This document shows positions 11,786 to 33,617 of a DNA stretch of 64,000 nucleotides, piece after piece; positions within the stretch are counted from its first letter, which is position 1, and the number at the start of each line of letters is the position of its first letter. Both the position numbers and the translations under genes were made by a program. The notes below the pieces were generated by a model. The model ran no database searches. It was not told where the DNA came from and saw only the letters and a list, made by a program, of their open reading frames with translations. The stretch covers positions 14,041,501-14,105,500 of the forward strand of contig NC_073628.1 of the NCBI RefSeq assembly GCF_029407905.1. Direction: 5' to 3'. This DNA is from Bubalus kerabau (lineage: Eukaryota; Chordata; Mammalia; Artiodactyla; Bovidae).

Positions 11786-12000
11786 TGTTGAATATAGTTT
11801 CAGATTTCTTTCCTTATTTCTTTTGATTTTCTTTGGTGTTGTTTTTGATGGGCAGTATTTTTGTTTTTACTTAGAAGATATTCCCCTCTGAATGTAGAGT
11901 CATAAGTCTGAATTTTAAAGCCATTTACATAATGTGTTGTTATAGGTAGCTAGTCAACAACTTGATGCAATTTGATTTATTAGTCTTTGTTCTCAATTTT

Positions 12001-12217
12001 TTCAATTCAGTTCAGTCCTTCAGTTGTGTCTGTCTCTTTGCAATGCCATAGACTGCAGCGTGCCAGACTTCTCTATCCATCACCAACTCCCGAAGCTTGC
12101 GCAAGCTCATGTCCATCGACTTGGTGATACCATCCAACCATCTCATCCTCTGTCTTCCACTTCTCCTCCTGCCTTCAATGTTTCCTAATATCAGGGTCTT
12201 TTCCAATGAGTCAGCAT
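12001..12217 (-). mobile_element. BovB 3'-end fragment, minus strand, upstream of copy B
   Basis: It starts with the terminal TTCAGTTCAGT repeat and continues into the BovB 3' region in reverse. The paralogue before copy C (40465-40830) is longer. The segment beyond 12217 and the following roughly 600 bp are missing here. Confidence 0.85.
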
Positions 12218-13266
12218 GTTTAGTATGCATTCAGTCTCTTTGTAAATCAACCAACATGAATCAAATTCCTCTCTGTCCCCACTGCACTCCCAACTCTAGG
12301 CCAGAAATAAAAACCTGCATAGACTGAAAGCTAATTCCAGCACATCGCTGCAGAGATTTCATTCCCACTGTTTTTTCAGGAAAAAAAAATTAGTTGCTAA
12401 CGTTAATAGCAGTAGATTGTACATAAATATCCAGACTTCTGATTCTCTTGAAAATGTGGCCAACTGACCTGCTTTCCAGCATGGGTGAAGTGGAGGTAAG
12501 GCTGCCCCCAGTGGTAAGGCCTGTGCTGCCCAGAGTCCAACAGGGCCATCTAGTCCTAGTATCATATCTCCTGCCTCCTGGGGACATGAGTCTAGTGAGA
12601 ACTAGACTGCTAGCTCTCTTAAGGTAAAGACTACTTTTGTCTTGATCAACTTTGACTTTGAAACCTTTAACCCAGAACCTAGCACACACTTCTTCCTTGT
12701 ACGTTTGTTGGATGATATAAAATATCTTGCGGGTCCATATGACCTTTCTTCCAATACTGAAACCATGCAATTGACGTACCGCTCTGCCCTAAATTTTTGA
12801 TACAGACTGGCATCACAGATGCCCCTGATATCTGCCATTAGACCCACTAACTAAAGCCAGTTGTATGTCCCTGGGCTGCCCCTGAGGTCTTCACTTTGCC
12901 ATTTGACAACTTATCCTCCTAGCAATCTCCTCTCCAATGAAGACAGCAATGCATATCTCATGAAGTGGCTAGGAATATGACATGAAGCCACAGATGTCGA
13001 GCATGGCCCCTTGTATCCATTTTCATGATGTTTTTAGTTTTTTTCTCCAAGTAGGCAAGGTTCTCCATCTTTATAGATGTCCATGCAGATCAGTTTGATT
13101 TTCTAGCCAAGCTTCAAGGAAGAGATTACACTTCAATTCTCTCTATTCTGAGAAGCTTCAAAGGCTACTCGCCAAGGACACTGATGAAGGTAAAGATTTT
13201 ATCAAGACCTTTGTGTTTATCAGATCTTTTAGTGGCCTAAAGGGGAAAAATAGGGTAGGTCAGAGC
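12218..13266. other. 5' flank of PAG copy B
   Basis: Non-coding DNA conserved with the 5' flank of copy C (about 41275-42330). It contains an L2-like remnant near 12595-12720 and possible ETS (GGAA at 13118-13121) and GATA-type (TTATCA at 13199-13204; TTATCAG at 13217-13223) motifs. ETS2 is a known PAG promoter activator in ruminant trophoblast; use of these particular sites is inference. Confidence 0.55.
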
Positions 13267-13274
13267 ATATATAA
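13267..13274 (+). promoter_or_regulatory. TATA box of PAG copy B
   Basis: ATATATAA lies 73 bp upstream of the ATG. Transcription would be expected to begin near 13297-13305, giving a short 5' leader. The same element in the same context precedes copy C (42331-42338). Confidence 0.75.
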
Positions 13275-13346
13275 CTAGCAACTCCTGGTCACCACTACAT
13301 GCTAGGAACGCAAACTTCCCCGAGTACTTGGAGCCAGGAAGGAAGC

Positions 13347-22204
<8,858 letters not shown>

Positions 22205-22330
22205 ATGCTTGGAGTGGTTCAGGAATCAGTAAGGCCGCTCCTAACACACACTCACTCACACTTTGACCACTCCTTCCCAGGATGCTAGTGAACTGTATTT
22301 GGTGGTCTGCACACCCTATTCTCAGGAAAG

Positions 22331-22336
22331 AATAAA
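22331..22336 (+). promoter_or_regulatory. Poly(A) signal of PAG copy B
   Basis: AATAAA lies 127 bp after the stop codon, at the same distance as in copy A. Confidence 0.88.
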
Positions 22337-22360
22337 GGGTTTCACTCTTAATGGTGCTGA

Positions 22361-23475
22361 AACAAATGGGTGCCTCTGTTTGGGTCTGGGAGGTATACAA
22401 TGATCGGGAAGGATCTAGAACCAAGTCTGAATAAAAGTTGAAAGGATCCCAACTCCAACTGGCTTCAAGAAAAAGGTAGACTCATGTAAATGATTCTGGG
22501 AATCCAGAACACAAGAATCAGAGGAAAGACAAAGATCTCAGTGACTGCACCCAAGAAATCAGAAGTCATCAATTCTCTCTTACTCTCGTACTTTCCCTTC
22601 ACTCTTCTTTCATGGTCTTAGCCTGGCAACTTTCTTCCTTAAGACTTCTACACCTAGTAAGGGAATCCAAGCTACTTGCCCTAGGGTTTTAAATCCCAAA
22701 GGCATCACCTAGAAAGGAAAGAAGATTGCACACATCAGAGTTCAAGAGTGTTCTCTGAATGACCCACCTCAGTTCACATGTACAGCCCAGATCAGCCATC
22801 CTGGCAGGGACAAGGGGTCTTCTGACTGGCTTTACATGGTCTTTGACCCTGACCCAGCAGCACACATGATTGTCAATTTCCTCCAGAACTACATGACTGA
22901 AGCTGGAGAGGCAGCCCCAAGGATAGCGACTGGCAGATGGTCTAGGCCATGGAAGAGTTTGTCATGACCCAACAACTCCACCACCTCCTCATTCAGAAAA
23001 ATTATAAGGGATAATGAAATAGACTCTCTTCGTCCCATCTCATATGATCTTGTCACTTGGCTTGTCTTCCAGGGGATTTTGGGTGAGGTACTTCATGCAG
23101 AGCTGATTCCCTCTTGTTCCCACACCCAGTCACCAGCTCTCTGCCACATATGCCTGCTCTGTCCTTTCCAGTCCTACTTGGTAAGTGTTGGCTCCAGTGG
23201 ATCCCTGAGCCATACCCCGCCTCCAGGGCCCAGAATGCCACTTCCTTGGCCTCCAGTGCTGCTGGGGAGAATGCCACGCATGTATCGGTGAACCCAGGAT
23301 ACACAGAGCCTTCAGCCTTTCTGAGCTTCTTCCAGGGGTGGAGCTACAAACTATTTGCTTGGAGCTGCCATGGTTAGGCACTTTTGCAGTGGAAGCATCC
23401 GTTCTTTCCACCTGGAGGGCCTCAGGAGATGCCTCAGCTGAGACAGCAGAGATCAGTGGTTGATTTCCTTTCAGA
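22361..23475. other. Unclassified spacer after copy B
   Basis: Paralogue of 2661-3749. No gene or recognisable repeat. Confidence 0.6.
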
Positions 23476-25260
23476 TTGACTGGTTTGATCTCATTGTTCT
23501 ATAAGGGACTCTCAAGAATCTTCTCAAGCACCACAGTTCAAAAGCTCAATTTTTTCCCATTCACCCTTTCTTATGGTCCAGAGCGCACATCTGTACATGA
23601 TTACTGGCAAAATCATAGCTGTGTCACTGCAGACCTCTGTAGCAAAGTGAATCTCTGCTTTTTAATACACTGTGCAGGTTTTTCATAGCCTTTCTTCCTT
23701 CTAAGGAGCAAGTGTCTTTTAATTTTGTGGCTGCAGTGAAGGTATGTAGTGCTTTTGGAGCCCAAGAAAATAAAATCTGCCACTGTATCCACTTTTCCCT
23801 CATCTATATGCCATGAAGTGGAGTGACATGAGGCCATGAATGTTGCGTATATTTTTGTAAATAGTTTTCTTAAATGTTAAGTTTTAAGCCAGTTTTTGCA
23901 TCTTCTCTCCTCATCAAGAGGCTCTTTAGTTCTTTTTTGCTTTCTGCTATTAGGGCAATGTCATCTTCATTTCTGTGGATGTTGATATTTCTCCCAGCAA
24001 TCTGTATTCCAGTTTGGGAATTATGCAGTCAGCATATCGAATGATGTATCCTATACAGAAGTTAAATAACTAGAGTGAGAATGTATACCTTGTCACACTT
24101 CTTTAACAGTTTTAAATCTTTCAGTTGTTCCATGTCTGATTCTAACTGCTGCTTTTTTACCTACATACAGACTTTTCAGGAGACAGGTAAGGTGATCTGG
24201 TACTCCCATTCCTTAAGAATTTTCCACAGTTTGTTGTGGTCCACACAAGGAAAGGCTTTAGCATAGTCAGTGAAGCAGACAGAAAGGTTTTCTGGGATTT
24301 CCTTGCTCTCTATGATCCAATGGATGTTGGCAATTTGATCTCTGGTTCCTCAAACCAGTTTGTACATCTGGAAGTTTTCAGTTCATGTAGTGTTGAAGCT
24401 TAGCTTGAGGATTTTGAACATTACCTTGCTAGCAAGTGAGATGAGCGCATTGCATGATAGGTTGAACTTTCTTTGGAATTGCCTTTCTTGTGGATTGGAA
24501 TAAAAACTGACCTTTTCCAGCACTGTGGCCACTGCTGTTTTCCAAATTTGCTGACATATTGAATGCAGCACTTTTACAGCCTCATTCTTTAGGATTTTTA
24601 AATAACTCAGCTGGAATTCCATCACCTCTCCTAACATTGTTTGTAGTGATGCTTCCTAAGGCCCACTTGACTTCATACTCCAGTATATCTGGCTTTACAT
24701 GAGTGGCCCCAGCATCATTCCTATCCCGGTCATTATGACTGTTTTTTTACAGTTCTTCTGTGCATTCTTCCTACCTCATCTTAATCTCATCTGCTTCTGT
24801 TAGGTCTTTGAATTTTCTCTCCTTTATTGTGCCCATCCTTGCATGAAGTGTTCCTCTGGTAGCTCCAATTTTCTTGAAAAGATCTATGCTCTTTACAATT
24901 CTGCTGTTTTCCTCTAATCCTTGCACTGTTGACTTACACTTTCTTATCTCTCCTTGCTATTCTCTGGAATTCTGCATTCCATTGTGTAAATCTTTCCCTG
25001 TCTGCTTTGTCTTTCACTTCTCTATTTTCTCAGCTGTTTTTAAGGCCTCCTCAGCAATCCCTTTTCCTTCTCACATTTGTTTTTCTTGGGGATGGTTTTG
25101 GTGACCACCTCTTGTACAATGTTACAAACCTCCATCCATAGTTCTTCAGGCTACCAGCCCTAATCCCTTGAATCTATTTTTCATCTCCACTACAAATTCA
25201 TAAGAGATTTGATTTAGGTCATAGCTTAATGGCCTAGTGGTTTTCCTTACTTACTTCAAT
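23476..25260 (-). mobile_element. BovB LINE fragment, minus strand (paralogue of 3750-5560)
   Basis: It has the same truncations at both ends as the fragment after copy A, so it was present before the A/B duplication. Frames are broken throughout. Confidence 0.9.
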
Positions 25261-26545
25261 TTAAGCCTGAAAACTGTTTGCTTCTACCTAACCATTGGTG
25301 CCAGATCTCCATCCACAACTCCCAGTAGATGTGGAGCAAAAACACACAAATTGAGGGCTGTTACCCTGGGTTTGTGCTTGGCTTTTCACATGCTTAGCTC
25401 TGTGACCTTGATCAAGTCCCTGACCCTCAGTTGTCTCATCTGGAAAATGGGCATCATGATGATAGTCCCACCTTATAGGTTGCATGTGTGTCTGCTAAGA
25501 ACAAGTGGCCCTGAGAGGACTTTCTGGGTTCCTGAGTCTGGAACAATTATGAATTATTCTGCCACATGGAAAGAAGGAAATCTTCTGTTTAGAGGTTTTG
25601 GATGCCATGCCCAAGGCTAAATATTGATTCAAGCCAAATGACATCTATCTCTGAACCATGACACAGAACTCTGACTGAGCTGATGCTTCTGTTTTCTGGG
25701 CTGCCAAAAGAGCTACTGATTACTGGCTCAGATTACGCCCTTCCCAGACTTAGCAGTCAATCAACTACTTCTAGCTTGAAATCACACTGCAAGGAGAGTT
25801 GTAAGGCTTTTAGTGTCTTTTCGGATTCCCACAACTCCAGTGTAGCAACAAGTAGCTCTTATGGCTTCTTGTCATAGCAACAACTATGGCAACCTGTTCA
25901 GTCCAATCTCAGCCTGTTAAATGAATCTTTCCCCCTTTGGCCCGTCATGTTTAAATTACCTACAGTTGCCTTAGAAACCTTCCTATGCTTGCTGTTTAAG
26001 GATGAAATATGTGTGAACCTGATCTAGTTTTCTTTCCCAAGCATGATTCCAAGCATTCAATGAAGTAATCAGACATTTAGTCATCTAACTACCCACAGGA
26101 ATTGACAAAAGCAAACCACCCATCCTACATTTCTTGCTTTCCCCAAAACAACATTGAAGTGATCTGCTGAAACAATGTGATACATTGGCATGAGTATGCC
26201 AGAAAGGACACTTTTTCTGGATTCGTTCTCCACCTAGTGCAGAATGTCTACCACAAGCCTCGCCCTCCAGCAGCAGGTCATCTAGTTTTTGCAGACTCAG
26301 CCCGCCCCCGATCCCTTTCACATTCTTCAGTAAAATCTAGAGAACAAACTCAGTCAAAGCTCTCTCTCCTGCAGAAAACAGTTTTTTGTTTTTTTTAGAA
26401 AATAATGTTTGGTAACACATTCAAAATCTTGTGCTCCTTGCCTTGGTTTCAAGGACCTGCACCAGAGGATGGGAAGCCACTCCTTCCACCTAAAACTTTC
26501 TCCACTCCAACCAGGACCAGAGCGTTCAGTGGACTCTGTGTCCTC
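25261..26545. other. Unclassified spacer, includes a MIR remnant
   Basis: Paralogue of 5560-6331 in its first half and of 51348-52400 from about 25490. A minus-strand MIR remnant lies at about 25370-25485. No gene seen. Confidence 0.55.
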
Positions 26546-26825
26546 ATTGGTATTGTTCAGTTGCTAAGTCATGTCTGACACTTGGTGATCACATGTTCAG
26601 CAACAAAGCTGGCTTCCCTGTCTTTCACTATTTCGTGGAGTTTCCTCAAACTCATGTCCTTTGAGTCTGTCATGCCATGTCACAATCTCATTCTTTTATT
26701 ACCTCTCCTTCTGCCACAGTCTTTCCTAGCATCAAGGTCTCTTCCAATGAGCTGGGTCTTCACATCAGATAGCCTAAGTGTTGGAACTTCATCTTCAGCA
26801 TCAGTCCTTCCTTTGAATATTGCTC
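26546..26825 (-). mobile_element. Old BovB 3'-end fragment, minus strand
   Basis: Reverse of the BovB 3' region (GTTCAGTTGCTAAGTCATG start, CAATGAG and CAGCATCAGTCCTTCC landmarks). The segment from about 26530 to 27060 has no counterpart after copy C. Confidence 0.75.
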
Positions 26826-27096
26826 TACCACTTCCAAAACAAAACTCATGTTTCCAAACACCTAACAATATTGAGCACTGATAAAGTTTAGTAGAACAGG
26901 GATCTTGTCCTCTGGGAAATCTCAGCACTGCTGCCTTGCCTTTCTCTTACCATTCTCTCCACCTGGCATAGAATTGGTTCCCTACAGTTTCTCCAGCCTG
27001 AAACCACTTGGCAATGCATCATTGTCAGCTATCCAGGAATTGTTCCTTCCTCCTTCCTTAAAGATTTCTTCCTGCTCCCTGATTGTCCTCTGTACA

Positions 27097-27770
27097 TCAG
27101 TTCAGTTCAGTCTCAGTCATGTCCAACTCTTTGCTATATCATGGGGTACAGCACGCCAGCCTTCCCTGTCCATCACTAACTCCCAGAGCTTGCTCAAACT
27201 CATGTTCATCATGTTGGTGATGCCACCAAGAATTTCATCTTCTGTCTTCCCCTTTGCTTCCTGACTTTAATGTTTCCCAGCATCGAGGTCTTTTATAATG
27301 AGTCAGTTCTACCCATCAATTGGCCAAAGTAATGGAGGTTCAGTTTCAGCATCGGTCCTTCCAATGAATATTTAGGACTAATTTCCTTTAGGATGGACTG
27401 GTTCGATCTCCTTGCAGTCCGAGGGACTCTCAAGAGTCTTGTCCAACACCACAGTTCAAAAGCATCAATTCTTTGGTGCTCAGTTTTCTTTATGGGCCAA
27501 CTCTCACATCCACTCATGACTTCTGGAAAAACCATAGCTTTGACTATACAGACCTTTGCTGGTAAAGTAATGTCTCTGCTTCTTAGTATGCTGTCAAGGT
27601 TTTTCATAGCTTTTCTTTCAAGGAGCAAGCATCTTTTTTTTTTCACAGCTGCAGTCACTATCTGCAGTGATTTTGGAGCCCAGGGAAATGAAGTCTGTCA
27701 CTGCTTTCATTGTTTCTCCATGTATTTGCCATGAAATAATGGAACTGGATGCAGTGATCTTCATTTTTTG
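27097..27770 (-). mobile_element. BovB 3' end, minus strand: left arm of an inverted BovB pair
   Basis: It begins with the terminal CAGTTCAGTTCAG repeat. The minus strand gives DSILRSRDITLPAKVCIVKA and downstream text. Together with 27785-29702 it forms two BovB copies joined at their internal ends, with 3' ends pointing outward. Confidence 0.9.
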
Positions 27771-27784
27771 ATCTATACATAACT

Positions 27785-29702
27785 CATCAAGACCATCTCC
27801 AAGAAAACGAAACACAAAAGGCAAAATGGTTGTCTGAGGATGCCTTAGAAATAACTTAGAAAAGAAGAGAAGCAAAAGGCAAATAATAAAAGAAAGACAT
27901 ACCAATCTTAATGCAGAGTTCCAAAGAATAGCAAGAAGAGATTTTTTAAAAGCCTTCCTACGTGATCAGTGGGAAAAAAATAGAGGAAAACAATAGAATG
28001 GGAAAGACCAGAGATCTACTCAAGAAAATTAGAGTGAGGAAAGGATCATTTCATGCAAAGATGGGCCAAATAAAAGACAGAAATGGCATGGACCTAAAAG
28101 AAGCGGAGTATATTAAGAGGTTGAAATAATATATAGAACTATACAAAAAAGATATTTTTGACCCAGATAACCACGATGGTGTGATCATTCACTTAGAACT
28201 AGATATCCTGAAATGTGAAGTCAAGAGGGTCATAAGAAGCATAACTATGAGCAAAACTAGTGGGGTGTGATGGAATTGCAGTTGAGCTATTTCAAATCCT
28301 AAAAGATGATGCTGTTAAAGTGCTGCACTCAATATGCTAGCAAATTTGGAAAACTCAGCAGTGGCCACAGAACTGGAAAGGTCGTTTTCATTGCAATCCC
28401 AAAGAAAGGCAATTTCAAAGAATGTTCAACTACCACACAGTTGCACTCATCTCACATGCTACCAAAGTAATTTCTCCAAGCAAGTCTGCAACAATACACG
28501 AACTGTGAATTTCCATATGTGCAAGCTGGATTTAGAAAAGGCAGAGGAACCAGAGGTCAAATTGCCATCATCCACTGCATCATAGAAAAAGCAAAAGAAT
28601 TCCAGAAATATACCTACTTCTGCTTTATTGACCATGCAAAAGCCTTTGACTCTGTGGATCACAACAAACTGTGGAAAACTTACAGAATGTGAATACCAGA
28701 CCATCTTATCTGCCTTCTGAGAAATCTGTATGCAGGTCAAGAAGCAACAGTTAGAACTGAACTTGGAACAGCAGACTGGTTCCAAATCAGGAAAGGAGTA
28801 CGTAAAGGCTGTATATTGTAATTCTGATTACTTAAATTATATGCTGAGTAAATCATGCGAAATGCCCAACTGGATGAAGCACAAGCTGGAATCACGGTTG
28901 CTCAGAGAAATCTCAGTAACCTCAGATATGCAGAAAACATGTGGCAGAACATGAAGAGAAACTAAAGAGCCTCTTGGTGAAAGTGAAAGAGGAGAGTGAA
29001 ACATCTGGTTAAATTCCACATTCAGAAAATGAAGATCATGGCATTTTTTTCCCATCACTTCATGGCAAATAGATGGGGAAACAATGGAAACAGTGAGAGA
29101 CTTTAATTTGGGGGGCTCCAAAATCACTGCAGATGATGATTACATCCATGAAATTAAAAGATTCTTGCTTGTTTGAAGAAAAGCTATGGCAAACCTAGCA
29201 GCATTTTTAAAAACAGAGATATTACTTTGCAGAAATAGTTCAGTATAATCAAAGCTATGATTTTTCTAATTGTCATGTATGGATGTGAGAGTTGGACCAT
29301 AAAGAATGGTGAGCAATGAAGAATTGATGGTTTTCAACTAACTGTGGTGTTGGACAAGACTCTTGCGAGTCCCTTGGACTACAAGGAGATCCAACAAGTC
29401 CATGCTAAAGGAAATCAATCTTGAATATTCATTGGAAGGACCGATGCTTAAGCTGAAGCTCCAATACTTTGGCCAACTGATGTGAAGAACTTATTCATTA
29501 TAAAAGACCCTATTACTGGGAAAGTTTGAAGGCAGGAGGAGAATAGGACAATAGAGGATGAGAAGGTTGGATGGCATCACCGACTCAATGGGCATGTGTT
29601 TGAGCAAGATCAGGGAGTTGGTGAAGGACAGGTAAGCCTGGTGTGCTACAGTCCATGGGGTTGCAAAGAGTCGGATATGACTGAGCGACTGAACTGAACT
29701 GA
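27785..29702 (+). mobile_element. BovB 5'-truncated copy, plus strand: right arm of the inverted pair
   Basis: It runs from the region between endonuclease and reverse transcriptase, through the polymerase domain (AKAFDSVDHNKLWKT near 28638) to the terminal GAACTGAACTGAAC repeat. It carries many stops and frameshifts. The pair recurs at 52426-55032. Confidence 0.92.
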
Positions 29703-30540
29703 ACATACACCATAGCAAATGCTAGTTGTAATTGTCATGTTTCTCCAGCAAACCAGGGCTCCCCAAGGCATCAACACATATCCCTAGTCAAGTCTGCACC
29801 CATGCACAGTGCCTAGCATCCACAAGGCATTCAGAGAGTTCTGATTGCAGGGGGACGTCCATTTTGGTAGACATAGAGGAGCAAAGGCCACATTTATCCT
29901 CCCATCTCAAACAACTTGAAAGTAGAAGAGATAAATGAAAGAACAGTTTTTTACATCAAAAGTCAGGTAGCAGAGTATGGATTCCTGAGGCAGGGAGCAA
30001 GCAAGGTGAGTTCTACAATTGCCCCAACTCTAGAAATAATTTCCAACACATACATGGAAGGGCTATCTAGGCAGAGACAAACGGTCTCCCCAAGAAGAGA
30101 GATTTGAGACTCTAGATAGTTAGGGTTCACAGGAGAGAGCTACACACAGAGAACTGTGGGAGTGTACATGTGACACCCCTTCAGTTCTCAGGAGAGAGTT
30201 ATAGTACTGGTCAGAACTATAGGGAACAATCCTTGAGTCTCAAATTGAGCCAAGTTTAATGGTGTCCCCACCCACCAGTATGGAAATTACTCATAATTGC
30301 CATGACATCAGTATAGCCCTGAAGACAATATTGTGTTACTAGTGGGGAATAGTAACCTGGTCTAAAGGCTGGTCTCATATCAGCTAAAAAACCTGAACAG
30401 CAAGCCTTCAAAAAATAAAATTGTTTCCAAGATATTAACAGTGTTTGCAAACAGTACCAGGAATAATCTATAAAAATTTAAAAATATCCAGCATCCAAAG
30501 GGAAAATTTACCATATCCAATATCCAATTTAAAATTTCCA
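29703..30540. other. Unclassified spacer; empty site of the 55461-56794 solo LTR
   Basis: Paralogue of 55033-55460 plus 56801-57230. The uninterrupted AGTTAG target is at 30118-30123. No gene seen. Confidence 0.6.
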
Positions 30541-31360
30541 TATGAATTGTGAATATATTTGTCCTAGGTCAATAACAATATTGTAAAGTAATTATCCTCT
30601 AATTAAGATAAATACATAAATTTTAAAAGAAAAATATTTCCGATGTATAAAGAAGCAAGAAAATATTCATAATGAGGGAAAAATCAATTAGTAAAAACAC
30701 AGTTAAAATATACATTACATAATTAGCAGGGAAGGACATTAAAATGTTTACTACATCAATAATCCTATATTCAATAAGATGAAGAATACTGAGTATGTTA
30801 AAATAGAGAAATGAAAAATAGGAATGGAAAGACTGTGGGAAAAAAATAATTGTGCATCACAGAGATTTGAAACAACTTTAAGAATACTAAAATATATGTA
30901 AATGGAACCCTACAGAAAGTGAAAGAAGGAGAATAGAGAAAAGAACTTCATAATTACTGGCTGAAAATTTTCCAGATATGATGAAAGCTTTAAATCCATT
31001 AACACAGAAGTTCAATTAATTCAAGGACAAGAAATAGGACAACTATTCAAAGGTGCATGATAATTCATTGTTTAAAACAATCAACCAAAGAAATGTAACC
31101 AGAAGGAAAAACAGACACAGTAGGACAAAAAATGGGAAAGACAGCAGATTAGGCATATGAAACAATGTTAGCCAGAGGACACTGGCACCACATCTTAAAA
31201 TGCTGAGAGAAATATAATTGACTCAGAATTCTATACTCAAGAAAAATACATATCAAAAACAAGATAAAATACTATCTCAGACATACAACAACTGTAAGAC
31301 TGCATCACCACCAACAGACCAATGTAACAAGAAATGTTTTTCAAAAGGCCTCAAACATGA
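30541..31360 (+). mobile_element. Old L1-derived sequence
   Basis: An L1-type tail (CAATATTGTAAAGTAATTATCC, about 30580-30630) is followed by A-rich sequence whose text (CAGAATTCTATACTCAAG, CATCACCACCAACAGACC) resembles old mammalian L1 elements. Paralogue at 57231-58035. The subfamily is uncertain. Confidence 0.5.
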
Positions 31361-32508
31361 GATCTCCATAATTCTAGCCATCTCAGTTCTTCAGAAGACC
31401 TTGATAAAAACAAATACTAAAGTAGAAATTGTCACTGTGTTTCTACCCACTTCTAGAAAGCGTTGCTAACTCCTCAGTACTGGATCTTGCAATGTTGGTG
31501 GACTAGATGGAGAAGTGATGTGAACAGAAATAAGGAAGGTGAGACAGGTAGGTCAGAATGTGAGGTAACAAAGACAAGGTATTTAGAAGCTGAAGAATTG
31601 AGAGAGATTTGGGACCTGAGTTGGAAAAGCAGTTTTCAAACCAAATTGGGTCATGTGGTATGTATAATCCTCACTTCAGTCCTTAGAAGATCTCTACTGA
31701 CCAGTCTGCCTCTTTTTTCTGGAGCACAGTTCAGATGCATCTAGCTGTTTCTCATTGCTGTTCCTTCCACCGAGCTCCCACTCTGTGCCCAGCCATTCAG
31801 CCTAATCCATTCAAAATAGGTTTGTTCTTTAAGGCAGGCGCTGCAGGCTGCCTACAAAATGATCTATTCCCTCCTTCTCTTTCAAAACTGAAAATAGTTA
31901 TATAGCCATGAGTCCAGTAGCTACAGGACTGCATTTCCTGCCCACCCGTGCTCTTAGTCATGACTGGTGACTGAGATGCAAGCATATCTGTAAGAGGGAT
32001 TTCTTGGAAGACTGCTTTCAAGGAGCTGATTTAGCTGACAGATGGGACTCTTCCCTTCCCCACCTACTTCCTAACTGTTGTCTGGATTTTAGTTGTGATC
32101 TCTGGAACTCCTGCAGTTGTATTGGACAATCATGTAACCTTGGAGATTGATACCACCCAAGCTCTGGCTGGCCCACCTCCAGCTTGGTTTCAGTGGTAGA
32201 GAAAAATCAAGTTTATTATGCTAAAGTTATGGTTGTTTTAGTTTTTTGCAATGTGCATCCAAACTTAATCCTGATACTACTATGTGTTTAATGTGATATA
32301 GCCTTATTATTTTGTAGGGTTTAGTGAATATATTTATATTTTACATTTCTCTAATTTTTTATTTTATAAATTGATTCATCAACCATTATACCTAAATTGT
32401 ATAAATTCAAAATTATGATTATAAGCATGCTTTCCTTTAGATTTTGCATTTTTAACTTTCTTATCTTCTTTCTTTGCTTGCTTTCTCCATATTTGTACAG
32501 CCTGAGCC
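31361..32508. other. Unclassified spacer
   Basis: Paralogue of about 60870-61990. AT-rich from 32220 to 32480. No gene or named repeat recognised. Confidence 0.55.
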
Positions 32509-32804
32509 AGGTCCTCTCTTATGCTGCTACTGATGCTTAGTCACTTCAGTCTTGTCCGACTCTGTGTGACCCCATAGACAGCAGCCCACCAGGCTCTGCC
32601 ATCCCTGGGATTCTCTAGGCAAGAACACTGGAGTGGGTTGCCATTTCCTTCTCCATTTCGTGAAAGTGAAAGTGAAGTCGTTCAGTCACGACCAACTCGT
32701 GGTGACCCCATGGACTGTAGCCCACCAGGCTTCTCCATCCATGGGATTTTCTAGGCAAGAGTACTGGAGTGGCTTGCCATTGCCTTCTCCAGGTCCTCTC
32801 TTAT
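32509..32804 (-). mobile_element. BOV-A2 SINE with 14-bp target-site duplication
   Basis: The reverse-oriented element (32523-32790) begins GCTGCTACTGATGCTTAGTC and ends GCCATTGCCTTCTCC. AGGTCCTCTCTTAT flanks it at 32509-32522 and 32791-32804. The site after copy C is empty (about 61990). Confidence 0.93.
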
Positions 32805-33617
32805 AACCTCACCCATATCCATATCTGCAGGCCAAAACAGACTTAGAGCTGTATGAGGGGAACCAAAGGAGAATGAATTAAAAGGACATAAATGAAGAAT
32901 GGTGGCCCTTGTTACTCAACATGAATGTTCTTCAGTAGGATCACATTACCCTGCCCTTCTGTGTGCCCACCACCCCCAGGTTTGCCATGACCATGGAAGA
33001 TACTTCGGCCAGTGGAATTTGAGTAGAGGTGATATCTCACTTCCAAATGGAAGTATTAATTTCTGCCCCACTAGCTGGAATGCACATGTAATGACAGGAG
33101 CTGAAGCAGCCATAATAGACCAGAGGTAAGTAGCACAGGCAGAAGATGTGACAAGAAAGAAGTGGGCCCTCATCTATGGGGAGAGACCTGCACTAACATT
33201 ATATGAAAGAGAATTGAAATTGTGTTGTATTTAAGACAATGTTATTTAGAGTTTGATTATAGTCACTGAACCTGTAACCTAACACTCATAATAACTGATC
33301 TTTGTGTCAGCCTTGTCTTGACATTAGGGTCTGAATGAGACAATATCTACTGACATATACTTACAAGTGAGTCAAGTGACAGCCCTGCCCTCTGGAAGCT
33401 GTGGTCTAGTGTGGGATTCAGAAACTCAAGCAAGAACAAAGCCACATGGCAGGACAGCTTCAAGATCCTGTAGGAACCCTTGGGAGGGGAACCTCAATCA
33501 GTCCTGATCTCAGGAGGTTGCTTGAAGCAGAGACAATCCTCTATCAGTCTCCTCATAAGTAGGCCATGGTGCCAAGTTTCATGTAAAAGTGATTTATTTC
33601 AAATTCCTTCCCAAGTG
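32805..33617. other. Unclassified spacer
   Basis: Paralogue of about 62000-62825. A short frame at 32899-33129 is partly kept in the paralogue (62096-62302), but the differences are mostly amino-acid changing and the paralogue has a stop, so I do not call a gene. Confidence 0.55.

Noticed and set aside
32899..33129. 76-codon frame similar to one at 62096-62302
   Set aside because: Differences are mainly amino-acid changing, the second copy has an in-frame stop and lacks the ATG. Similarity is explained by the segmental duplication.
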